From the NCBI GenBank assembly GCA_910586065.1, contig CAJUGI010000001.1, positions 248,001-312,000 of the forward strand: 64,000 nucleotides of DNA, given 5' to 3'. Under the pieces are notes generated by a model, which ran no database searches, had not been told where the DNA came from, and was given only the letters and a program-made list of their open reading frames with translations. Every line of letters starts with the position of its first letter. The stretch's first letter is position 1. Position numbers and translations under genes: made by a program. This document shows, piece by piece, positions 41,456 to 49,490 of the stretch. Source of the stretch: an uncultured Christensenella sp. (GTDB taxonomy: Bacteria; Bacillota; Clostridia; Christensenellales; Borkfalkiaceae).

Positions 41456-41930
41456 GGTTAAGAGCTTTTTGAGGAAAGCGTGGAATTATCTGAAAACCCG
41501 CTGGATAGGTTTTTATCTGCTTTTGCCCGTAGTTTTACTTTCGTTTATAACGGCGTTTGTTTATCTGTCCGCTTATAAAGATATGGAAATGGGAAGATAT
41601 TACAGCACAATCGCTTTCGTTTTGCCCCTTTTGGGCTGTGCGGCGTTTGCAACGGCGTTCTTTAAGTACACCGAAAGATATACGGCGGTGATTATATTTG
41701 CGTTTATGCTTGCAGGTTTGGGCATGTTTGCAAATTCGGTTTATTACCACGTTGCCGACGTAGCGTTTAAGGGCGGACTTCAGGGACTGGAAACGGGTTT
41801 CTGGTTTGTTGCTGTGGCTTATATTCTGAACATAGTTCTCTGTTTTGTTGCGGCGTTCTTTAAAATTTCGAAGGACGGTAAAAAGACGGCGGAGCCTGAG
41901 CCTGCCGAAGTAGCGGAGGTGCAGTCGTGA
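41448..41930 (+). CDS. Four-helix membrane protein, unknown function
   Basis: 160 residues; it overlaps the preceding lipoprotein gene by 8 bp and the GH3 gene by 4 bp. Four membrane helices are evident (FYLLLPVVLLSFITAFVYLS; STIAFVLPLLGCAAFATAFF; AVIIFAFMLAGLGMFANSVYY; GFWFVAVAYILNIVLCFVAAFF) with a short acidic tail (AEPEPAEVAEVQS). Tight coupling on both sides suggests it works with the anchored GH3, perhaps as an organising partner. Confidence 0.75.
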   Translation: MDKVKSFLRKAWNYLKTRWIGFYLLLPVVLLSFITAFVYLSAYKDMEMGRYYSTIAFVLPLLGCAAFATAFFKYTERYTAVIIFAFMLAGLGMFANSVYYHVADVAFKGGLQGLETGFWFVAVAYILNIVLCFVAAFFKISKDGKKTAEPEPAEVAEVQS

Positions 41931-44900
41931 AAAATAAAGTAAAGAAAATTTTGTTGCCCGTATCAAAGGGTATGGCGCTTACGTTTACGCTGGCTTTCGG
42001 CGTGCTGACGGTAGGAACGACGATTGCAAACGCAAATGCGAGCGTAATAACTTCCTATTTGGGCGGCGGCGGAACAAACATAGTTTATATCGACAACGGG
42101 GAAGTTTCGACGGATAACGATTATTACAAGTCGGAATATTCTTCCGTAAAGGAAGTGAGAGGCGCGGGTATAGACTTTACCCAGACGACAATGGAAGAAG
42201 GCGCGGTGCTTTTGAGAAACGAAAACAACGCTTTGCCGCTTTCTTCGACTGATAAGGTAAGTTTGTTTTCGGCGTCTTCGGCAAAATCGGTTGTATCCGG
42301 TTACCGTGAGTCGGGCAAGGGCAATGACGCGGTGAGCTTTAAAGACGCGTTCAAAGACGCTGGCATAGACGTTAACGAAGACTTATATAACTGGTATGCA
42401 AACAGTTCTTACGGCAGAAAATCCGTTATGGGACACACAGGATTTGCAAACGTATATGCGATTGGCGAAGCGCCCTGGTCGGCGCTGCCCGAAAGCAAGA
42501 CGGCGGCGGGATATAATACCGCGGTGTTTGTGGTTTCGCGTATTTCGGGCGAGGCTTCGGACGTGCAGTTAAGAGACCTTGGAGAAAGCCGCTATACTTC
42601 GCATGCGGTTTTCGACGGGAAGAACGGCAACTATCTGTTGCTTTCCGCAGAGGAAGAGGACGTTTTACAGAACCTTAAAGCCGAAAAGGATAAGGGAACG
42701 TTCGATAAAATCGTCGTGATTTTAAACACTACAAATCAGGTTGCGTGCGACTTTGAAGATAAGTACGGCGTGGACGCGCTGCTTTACACCGGTTCGACCG
42801 GTTCCGCGGGCACCAGAGGTATTGCAAATCTTTTAAAGGGAAGCGTGAATCCTTCGGGCAAGCTTTCGGATACGTTCTGGAAAAACCACTATCTCAATCC
42901 CGTACTTGCAAACTGGGGCGCTTACGGCTTTAACAGCGGCAACTCGGGCGCGCCTTATTCGGCTTATCCCTACGCGAACAATACCGGTTATGCGGCGGTT
43001 GTTTATCAGGAAGGAATTTATTCCGGTTACCGTTACACGGAAACAAGATACGAGGATAAAATTCTCGGCACCGCGGGAGTGGGCGAATTCAATTACGGCG
43101 AAGTAGTTGCCTATCCTTTCGGTTACGGACTTTCTTACACGAACTTCAATTACGGGGATATGGCTATAAATTACGACGCCGAAACCGATAACTTTGAAAT
43201 TTCGGTTAAAGTAACGAACGCTGGCGGCGTTGCCGGCAAGGAGAGCGTTCAGCTCTTTTTACAGAAGCCTTATACCGATTACGACAAGGAAAAGGGCATA
43301 GAGAAGGCTTCGGTAGAGCTTGTGGATTTTGCAAAGACCGCAAAGCTTGAAAGCGGCGCGGACGAGACGATTAATTTCACCGTTGCAAGGCGCGAACTTG
43401 CGTCCTATGATTCTTACGGTGAAAAGACTTATATCGTTGAAAACGGCGATTACCGTTTTGTTGTGGGGCACGACGCGCACGACGCTGTGAACAACATTCT
43501 TGCCGACAAGGAAAAGACGGGTATGACCGATATTTCCGGCGCAACCGTTGCAGGCGACAAAGCCCTTGTTAAAACCGTGACCGTAGGGGACGGCGACAAC
43601 CTTTATAAGGCTTATGCAAAATCGGCGAACGGCACGGATATAACAAACCGGTTCGACGACGTTGATTTGAAGCTTTACGAACATTCCGGCGACAAAGAAA
43701 AACTGAATTATATTACCAGAAACAACTGGTCGGGTACGGTTAAACTTGGATTTAACGCCGACGGAACGCAGATTTCAGACAGCTATTACAGACCGACGAT
43801 GACGGCGGGAATGCTTGCGGCGATGAATCCCAACCCCGACGCTCTTGCGGTAGCGGGAGATTTGCCGGTTATGGGTTCAACCGAAACGGCGTGGCAGCTT
43901 ATCGATATGATTCAGGACGAAGAGGGCAACAGAGTTGACATCCCTTACGGCGACGAAAAGTGGGAACAGCTTTTAAACCAGCTGACTTACGCCGAAATGG
44001 CGGAATTTTTGAGCGACGCTTACGGATTTACGTATGAGATAAATTCGATAAGCAAACCCAAAACCACCGACCAGGATTCGGACCTCGGCGTAATTAACGC
44101 ATACTCTTTCGGTTCGAGCGGACTTGCAAACAAGCTTGCAGACCCCGACAAGGACCTTTACCCCGCGGCTTACGTGGACAACGGCATTGTTGCCGCAACG
44201 CGCAACCCCGAACTTTTATACGAATACGGTCTGCAATGGGGCGAGGACTGCCTGTGGGCGGGTTACTCCGGTTTGTACGGCACGGGCGGAAACATTCACC
44301 GCAGCCCTTACGGCGGACGTAACTACGGTTATTACAGCGAAGACCCCGTTCTGATGGGCAAATGCGTTTCGCAGATTAACGTCGGTATGGAAGAAAAGGG
44401 CTCGTTTATGATGATGAAGCACTGTATGCTCAACGAGCAGGAGGCAGGGCGCATCGGTATGAGCAGCTGGGCAAACGAGCAGACTATAAGGGAAGTTTAT
44501 TTAAAGCCTTTCCAGATTGCGATAGAAGAAGGCGGCGTTCAGGGCGTTATGACTTCGCTGAACCGTTTGGGTACTCTGGCGGCTCCCCATCATCCGTTTA
44601 TGAACACGGTGCTCCGCGGCGAGTTCGGAATGATAGGTTATAACGTAACGGACAGCTGGATGCCTTATAACGCTAGCAAGCCTTCGGAAGGACATATGGA
44701 ACTTATATCCTGCCTGATTGCAGGCAACGATTTGCCTTTGGGCGGTGCGAGCGTGCTGAAGAACAACGAGGCTAAGTACAACACGCGCGAATATGCGAAC
44801 GTCGTATGGGCAATGCGCAACGCGACTCACAACGTGCTTTACTCGGTAGTTCATTCGAACGCAATGAACGGTATGTCGAAAAATACCAGAATAATCACTT

Positions 44901-45094
44901 TCCAGCCCGAATGGCAGTACTATCTCGACAGAATAAATCCCGCGGTTGCGGTTCTGTTCGGAATAAGCGTTGCGTTCTTTGTGGGAATGGAAGTATGGAG
45001 TTACTTCGGCAACGGAAAGAAAGCGGCAAAAGCCGGCGAGAGCGACGGCGAACCCGAAAAGACCGGCGGCGACGCGCCCGACGGTGAGAATTAA
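41927..45094 (+). CDS. Membrane-anchored, domain-swapped GH3 glycosidase
   Basis: 1055 residues, ATG-TGA overlap with the upstream gene. The N-terminus has a signal/anchor helix and the C-terminus a second membrane helix (about 1005-1024) before an acidic tail, so the enzyme faces outward. The domain order is inverted relative to classical GH3. The alpha/beta domain comes first (EEGAVLLRNENNALPL ... NPSGKLSDTFW), then Fn3 (YPFGYGLSYTNFNY), then the TIM-barrel domain (GGNIHRSPYGGRNYGYYSEDP, MMKHCMLNEQE, NVTDSWMPYNAS with candidate nucleophile Asp909). The gene beginning at 62217 shares this design. Confidence 0.85.
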   Translation: MKNKVKKILLPVSKGMALTFTLAFGVLTVGTTIANANASVITSYLGGGGTNIVYIDNGEVSTDNDYYKSEYSSVKEVRGAGIDFTQTTMEEGAVLLRNENNALPLSSTDKVSLFSASSAKSVVSGYRESGKGNDAVSFKDAFKDAGIDVNEDLYNWYANSSYGRKSVMGHTGFANVYAIGEAPWSALPESKTAAGYNTAVFVVSRISGEASDVQLRDLGESRYTSHAVFDGKNGNYLLLSAEEEDVLQNLKAEKDKGTFDKIVVILNTTNQVACDFEDKYGVDALLYTGSTGSAGTRGIANLLKGSVNPSGKLSDTFWKNHYLNPVLANWGAYGFNSGNSGAPYSAYPYANNTGYAAVVYQEGIYSGYRYTETRYEDKILGTAGVGEFNYGEVVAYPFGYGLSYTNFNYGDMAINYDAETDNFEISVKVTNAGGVAGKESVQLFLQKPYTDYDKEKGIEKASVELVDFAKTAKLESGADETINFTVARRELASYDSYGEKTYIVENGDYRFVVGHDAHDAVNNILADKEKTGMTDISGATVAGDKALVKTVTVGDGDNLYKAYAKSANGTDITNRFDDVDLKLYEHSGDKEKLNYITRNNWSGTVKLGFNADGTQISDSYYRPTMTAGMLAAMNPNPDALAVAGDLPVMGSTETAWQLIDMIQDEEGNRVDIPYGDEKWEQLLNQLTYAEMAEFLSDAYGFTYEINSISKPKTTDQDSDLGVINAYSFGSSGLANKLADPDKDLYPAAYVDNGIVAATRNPELLYEYGLQWGEDCLWAGYSGLYGTGGNIHRSPYGGRNYGYYSEDPVLMGKCVSQINVGMEEKGSFMMMKHCMLNEQEAGRIGMSSWANEQTIREVYLKPFQIAIEEGGVQGVMTSLNRLGTLAAPHHPFMNTVLRGEFGMIGYNVTDSWMPYNASKPSEGHMELISCLIAGNDLPLGGASVLKNNEAKYNTREYANVVWAMRNATHNVLYSVVHSNAMNGMSKNTRIITFQPEWQYYLDRINPAVAVLFGISVAFFVGMEVWSYFGNGKKAAKAGESDGEPEKTGGDAPDGEN

Positions 45095-45120
45095 GGGTAA
45101 AAACAAAACTTAATTAAAAG

Positions 45121-45146
45121 CCCTGCCGGCGGCAACGGCGGCAGGG
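45121..45146 (+). terminator. Weak hairpin after the GH3 operon
   Basis: CCCTGCCG (45121-45128) pairs with CGGCAGGG (45139-45146); no T-run follows. Part of the transcript may continue into 45214. Confidence 0.4.
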
Positions 45147-45213
45147 AAATAAATTAAAAACTTTATATTATTTCATAAAACAAAACAAAAAAATTACGGA
45201 GGTTAAAAATTTT

Positions 45214-46812
45214 ATGAAAAAATTAAATAAAGTGCTTGCAATTTTGTGCACGAGCGCAATTGCGGTAAGCGGCGTTGCCGCATTCACAGCCTGCGGAGGC
45301 GACGGCGGTCACGACCATAACGCTCATTTAACCTATGTGAGCGACGGCGCGACACAGCACCACGGCGAGTGTTCGGAAGACGATTACAAGACTGAAAAAG
45401 AAAACCACACCTGGGGAACCAACAACAAGTGCACGAAGTGCGGCGAAGACAAACCCGCGGAAGTATCTTTAACACTTGACAAGACGACGGCTTCGGTAGA
45501 AGTGGGCGAGACGGTGACGATTACCGCAACCGTAACCGGCAGTACCGCGGCGGTAGAGGCAACTTCGGGCACGCCCGCAAACGCTACCGTTACGGTAAAC
45601 GGAAAGGTTGTAACAGTAACCGGCGTTAAGGAAGGCACTTCCGTTATTACCGTATCCTGCGGCGGCGCAAGCAAGACCTGCACCGTAACCGTAACCAAGG
45701 CTGAAGTTAAACTCGAAGTTCAGGAAATTGCCATTCTCGAAGACGGCTATAACGAAGCAAGCATTTACGAAGATATAAGAGAGTTGCAGATTGACGTTGA
45801 TTATACGGGTAAGGGAACTTTGACCTGCAATATCGACGAGCAGATTGCAACGGCAACCTACGCCGACGGCAAGGTGACTTTGACGGCGGTTAAAGCGGGC
45901 AAAACAGAGCTTGTTTTAAGCGACGGCGAACTCGAAGCTAAGTGCGTTGTTGAAGTTGCGACTTACGGACTCAAATACGGTCCGTTCAACGCGGCGGAAG
46001 ATGGCGACCCCGTATATCAGCTTAAAGTGCAGGACGGCGAACACAGAACCTCGACCGACGTTTATATCCCCGGATATTATATGGATGAGAACGAAGGAAT
46101 TTATCTTCCTGTAACGCAATTGCTCGGCGGTGTTAAAAACTCCGGCGGCGGCTGGGACGGCAACGGCGCGTTCAGCACCGAATATCAGGACAACGGCACG
46201 AAATACAGGGGCGCTAATATTGTTTCTATTTATACCGGTGATAACGTTACGGTTATCGGCGCAAGCGCGTTCAGAGAATGCAAGAATCTTACGACAGTTA
46301 AATTGGGCGAAGGCGTTAGGATTGTAGGCGGTTATGCTTTCAACGGCTGTGATATTCTTGCAACTATAAATTTGGACGAAACTCAACTGGTTACCATTGA
46401 AAGAGTTGCTTTTGCTGGATGTGCTGCGTTGGCGGACGTAACGCTTCCCAAATCCTGCAATTTCATAGGAGATAACGTGTTTGGCTCCAGCGGCGTTGTG
46501 ACTGTAAGGATTCTTGGTAACGTTACCGATTTACACGGTTCGACTTTCCTTGGTTGCAGTTCTCTTAAATCCGTATGGATACCTGTATCTGTGAAGAATA
46601 TTGCTAAAGATGCATTCGGTTCATTTTCTGCCGGAGGTGATATAACTTTGGATATTTATTATAGCGGCACAGAAGAGCAGTACAATGCGATTAACTTAAC
46701 AAACAGCAGCTGGGATTTCAGCTCCGCTTTAAAACCTTCGGGAGATAAGCGTCACGTTTATTATAATCAGGACTTTGACGCGCTTTTGGAAGCTGAAAAG
46801 AACCCTGCATAA
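45214..46812 (+). CDS. Surface lipoprotein with BIG2 domain and BspA-type leucine-rich repeats
   Basis: 532 residues; ATG with CGGAGG about 11 nt upstream. Lipobox FTAC (Cys27) is followed by a His-rich stretch (GGHDHNAH) and a Cys motif (NNKCTKCGED) like that of the lipoprotein at 40232. A BIG2 Ig-like domain (SLTLDKTTASVEVGETVTI ... GTSVITVSCGG) leads to a beta region. BspA-type repeats come last (VTVIGASAFRECKNLTTVKLGEG; VRIVGGYAFNGCDIL; FIGDNVFGSSGVV; LKSVWIPVSVKNIAKDAFGS). These features fit adhesion or glycan binding at the cell surface. Confidence 0.85.
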   Translation: MKKLNKVLAILCTSAIAVSGVAAFTACGGDGGHDHNAHLTYVSDGATQHHGECSEDDYKTEKENHTWGTNNKCTKCGEDKPAEVSLTLDKTTASVEVGETVTITATVTGSTAAVEATSGTPANATVTVNGKVVTVTGVKEGTSVITVSCGGASKTCTVTVTKAEVKLEVQEIAILEDGYNEASIYEDIRELQIDVDYTGKGTLTCNIDEQIATATYADGKVTLTAVKAGKTELVLSDGELEAKCVVEVATYGLKYGPFNAAEDGDPVYQLKVQDGEHRTSTDVYIPGYYMDENEGIYLPVTQLLGGVKNSGGGWDGNGAFSTEYQDNGTKYRGANIVSIYTGDNVTVIGASAFRECKNLTTVKLGEGVRIVGGYAFNGCDILATINLDETQLVTIERVAFAGCAALADVTLPKSCNFIGDNVFGSSGVVTVRILGNVTDLHGSTFLGCSSLKSVWIPVSVKNIAKDAFGSFSAGGDITLDIYYSGTEEQYNAINLTNSSWDFSSALKPSGDKRHVYYNQDFDALLEAEKNPA

Positions 46813-46849
46813 AGTAAAACATTATTCATTCATTTTTCCTTCTTAAAAG

Positions 46850-46890
46850 GCGGGCGGACGCAAGAAATTGCGGACGCCCGCTTATTTTTG
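46850..46890 (+). terminator. Intrinsic terminator with internal tandem GA mismatch
   Basis: GCGGGCG (46850-46856) pairs with CGCCCGC (46875-46881). Inside, GA/GA mismatches and CGCAA-GAAA-TTGCG form a second stem, and TTATTTTTG follows. Confidence 0.85.
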
Positions 46891-46928
46891 CAATTTATGC
46901 AAAAAAATAAAAAGTTTGCGAAAATGAA

Positions 46929-46957
46929 TTGAAATTGTTGACAGTTTATGTTATAAT
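46929..46957 (+). promoter_or_regulatory. Promoter of the first GPH transporter gene
   Basis: TTGAAA (46929-46934), 17 bp and TATAAT (46952-46957) lie about 60 bp before the ATG at 47017. Confidence 0.75.
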
Positions 46958-47016
46958 GTTACAAAATAAATTGAGGCGTAATATATTTTTAAGCTTTTTA
47001 CGGAGGGATTTAATTA

Positions 47017-48780
47017 ATGGCTAAAAAAAGTTTGTTTGAAAACGCGCTCTTTTCGACAAAAGTGAAGTCTGCGAACGTAAAATTGCCGGAAATGCTTTTC
47101 GGTTACTTTTTGGGACCGTTCGGGGCTTTGCTGGCAAGCGGAATTTTTACAAGTTTTTTAAACCGTTACTGGACTGACGTTCTGTTTGCAAATTACAGAG
47201 TGGAGGGTATGGTCAACGGCGAACTGAAGATGGTTTTGCCGGACGGACCGATAAAGACGTTTTTATTTTTGTTGCCGCTTTTATCGGCAATTCTGATTGT
47301 TGCGGGAAACCTTGTTGCGGGGCAGCTTATCGAGCGCACTAAAACAAAGGCCGGCAAGGCAAGACCGTGGATTTTGCTTGCTTCGGTGCTTTTGGGTGTT
47401 GCGTGCATTTTAATGTTTGTGGTGCCGATGGGCAACGGCGCGGATACGCCGGTTTTGACTATGGTTTTAACCGCAATAGCTTATAACCTGTATTATTCGG
47501 TGGCATATCCGCTTTATAATACCGCGAACAGTACTCTTGTGCCCGTTTCGACAAGGAACAGCAACCAAAGGGGACTTTTGGCTTCGTTTGCAAACTTTGC
47601 GAGCGTTGGCGTTATGGGCGCGGGCGGAATGGTATTCCCCATGATAATCAGCTGGTTTTTGGGTGGCTGGGATACGCCGAACCGTACGGCGTGGACAATT
47701 GCGTTTATTGCGATAGGCATCGTTACGTTCCTGTTCACGGTAATGCAGTATTATTTCACGCGTGAAAGGGTTACCGAGGAGAGCCTGCACATAAAAGTGC
47801 AGACCGCGGAAAAAGTTTCGGTTAAAAGACAGCTTAAAGCCGTGGCTTCGGACAGGTTCTGGTGGATAGTTATAATTTTCTATCTTTTATTCCAGTTCGG
47901 CGGAATGTTTAAAAATCTTTCAATTACTTATTTCTGCACGGACCAGTTTTCGAATACCGCGATAGGCGGTGCGGACGGTTCGGGCGCGATGGCGATAATT
48001 AATATTCTCGGCGCGGTGCCTATGGCGGTGGCAATGGCTTTCATATGGCCGCTTTCGGCTAAGTTCGGAAAGAGAATAGTCGTTTTGGCAGGCTGTGCAA
48101 TAGGCGTTGCCGGCGGCGTGATTGCCGGCGTTTTTCCCAATAATTTTTACGCCGTTGCTGTCGGCGTGGCGCTTAAGAGCTTTGGTTCCTCGCCTGCGTG
48201 TTATATGATTCTGGCGCTTATTTCGGACGTTCTGGACCATATCGAGGCGAAACGCGGTTACCGTTGCGACGGGCTTACGATGTCGATTTACAGTTCGATT
48301 ATGGCGGCGGCGACGCCGATTGCGACGGGTATATTCAACGCGATTTCGGGCGGTTCGAACGTTTTGGCGAATACGATAAGCTTTATATGGATTGAAACGA
48401 TTGCATACGGCGCTTGCTTTGTGCTTATGCTGTTCTTCACCGTTGAAAAACTGCTTAAGGGCGACAGGGAGATTGTGCTTGAACGTCAGAAAGCGCAGGC
48501 GCTTGCAAACGGTGAAGAGTGGATAGAGCCCGAAGAAAGGCTGCGCCGCGAGGAAGAAGAGGCGAACAGGCTTGCCGATGAGGCGCGCAGAGCCGAACTA
48601 AAGGCAAAGTGCGAAAAGAAAGGGCTGAACTACGAAGAAGAAGAGGGCAAGTATCAGGCGAAGCTTGCCGAAAAAGCGCAAAAGAAAGAGGCTGCGCAGG
48701 CTGCTAAAAAGCAGAAAGCCGAAGCTAAGAAGGCGGAAAAAGAAGCGGCGAAAGCCGGAAAAGACGGCGGAGACGAATAG
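47017..48780 (+). CDS. GPH-family sugar:cation symporter
   Basis: 587 residues; ATG with ACGGAGGG. Twelve membrane segments of the glycoside-pentoside-hexuronide:cation family are recognisable, with IERTKTKAGKARPWILLASVLLG in the conserved loop 2-3 and RYWTDVLFANYR near the start. The C-terminal about 100 residues are a soluble Glu/Lys/Ala-rich coiled tail (RLRREEEEANRLADEARRAE), longer than usual. It has its own promoter and terminator. The substrate is probably a glycoside or oligosaccharide released by the surrounding hydrolases. Confidence 0.88.
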   Translation: MAKKSLFENALFSTKVKSANVKLPEMLFGYFLGPFGALLASGIFTSFLNRYWTDVLFANYRVEGMVNGELKMVLPDGPIKTFLFLLPLLSAILIVAGNLVAGQLIERTKTKAGKARPWILLASVLLGVACILMFVVPMGNGADTPVLTMVLTAIAYNLYYSVAYPLYNTANSTLVPVSTRNSNQRGLLASFANFASVGVMGAGGMVFPMIISWFLGGWDTPNRTAWTIAFIAIGIVTFLFTVMQYYFTRERVTEESLHIKVQTAEKVSVKRQLKAVASDRFWWIVIIFYLLFQFGGMFKNLSITYFCTDQFSNTAIGGADGSGAMAIINILGAVPMAVAMAFIWPLSAKFGKRIVVLAGCAIGVAGGVIAGVFPNNFYAVAVGVALKSFGSSPACYMILALISDVLDHIEAKRGYRCDGLTMSIYSSIMAAATPIATGIFNAISGGSNVLANTISFIWIETIAYGACFVLMLFFTVEKLLKGDREIVLERQKAQALANGEEWIEPEERLRREEEEANRLADEARRAELKAKCEKKGLNYEEEEGKYQAKLAEKAQKKEAAQAAKKQKAEAKKAEKEAAKAGKDGGDE

Positions 48781-48800
48781 ACGTAACAACTTAACTTTAA

Positions 48801-48838
48801 GCGCGTGCGTTGCGGTTTTGCATACGCACGCGCTTTTT
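48801..48838 (+). terminator. Intrinsic terminator of the first GPH gene
   Basis: GCGCGTGCGT (48801-48810) pairs with 48824-48833 around a 13-nt loop, followed by TTTTT. Confidence 0.9.
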
Positions 48839-48850
48839 CGTGCAAACGAA

Positions 48851-49428
48851 AACCCCGCCATAGTGGCGGGGTTCTAATGAGGCTATTGCCGATAAATAAG
48901 ACAAAAAACTCCGTTTGAATTATAATAAAACTGCGACCTGCCAGTTGCAGAGGAAGAAAATCAAACGGAGGATAATTAAAATGCCGGAGCAAAGTAATAT
49001 CACAAACAGTTTAGCACATACGAAATGGAATTGCAAGTATCACATAGTGTTCGCACCGAAATATAGGCGGAAAGTATTTTTTGAAGAGAAACGAATAGAA
49101 ATACGAGAAATCTTGCGAACGCTATGCCAATGGAAGGGCATTGAAGTGATAGAAGGAGAAATATGCCCAGACCATATACATATGTTGGTAAGCATACCAC
49201 CCAAAATGAGCGTTGCGGGATTTATGGGATATTTGAAAGGCAAGAGCAGTCTAATGATATACCAAAAGTGGGGCAATATGAAATTTGCATACCGCAACCG
49301 TGAATTTTGGTGTAAGGGGTACTATGTAGATACAGTAGGTAAAAATACTATTGCAATAAAAGAGTACATAGCAAACCAATTAAAGCAAGATAAAGAAGCA
49401 GACCAATTAAGCGTGTTCGACCCGAAAT
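48851..49428 (+). mobile_element. IS200/IS605-type insertion sequence, right end apparently missing
   Basis: The left end is marked by a perfect 10-bp hairpin AACCCCGCCA-TAG-TGGCGGGGTT (48851-48873), typical of IS200/IS605 subterminal hairpins. A structured leader and a single tnpA gene follow. No matching right-end hairpin is found before the GH2 gene, whose end begins at 49429, so the element looks truncated. The right boundary given is approximate. Confidence 0.75.
48909..48970 (+). promoter_or_regulatory. Leader stem sequestering the transposase ribosome site
   Basis: CTCCGTTTGA (48909-48918) pairs perfectly with TCAAACGGAG (48961-48970), which contains most of the GGAGG ribosome site for the ATG at 48981. 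A second small stem (CTGCGAC / GTTGCAG) lies inside. IS200 transposases are known to be repressed this way. Confidence 0.75.
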
Positions 49429-49490
49429 TTACTTTTCCCAGCTCATGCTGTTGCCGGAAGTTACCTTGTAAGAGGGGTCGGGTTTTTTGA
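48981..49490 (+). CDS. tnpA: IS200-type Y1 transposase, C-terminus replaced by flanking sequence
   Basis: 169 residues from the ATG at 48981 with GGAGG ahead. The HUH motif (CPDHIHMLVSIPP) and catalytic Tyr region (FWCKGYYVDTVGKN) are intact, as are the N-terminal strands (HTKWNCKYHIVFAPKYRRKVFF). After ADQLSV the sequence stops resembling IS200 transposases and reads antisense through the last about 60 bp of the GH2 gene (FDPKFTFPSSCCCRKLPC). The native tail is probably lost with the right end. Core catalysis could persist, but transposition of this copy is doubtful. Confidence 0.8.
   Translation: MPEQSNITNSLAHTKWNCKYHIVFAPKYRRKVFFEEKRIEIREILRTLCQWKGIEVIEGEICPDHIHMLVSIPPKMSVAGFMGYLKGKSSLMIYQKWGNMKFAYRNREFWCKGYYVDTVGKNTIAIKEYIANQLKQDKEADQLSVFDPKFTFPSSCCCRKLPCKRGRVF

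Noticed and set aside
46938..46957. TTGACA followed by TATAAT as a consensus promoter
   Set aside because: The spacing is only 8 bp. The TTGAAA at 46929 with a 17-bp spacer is the sensible -35.
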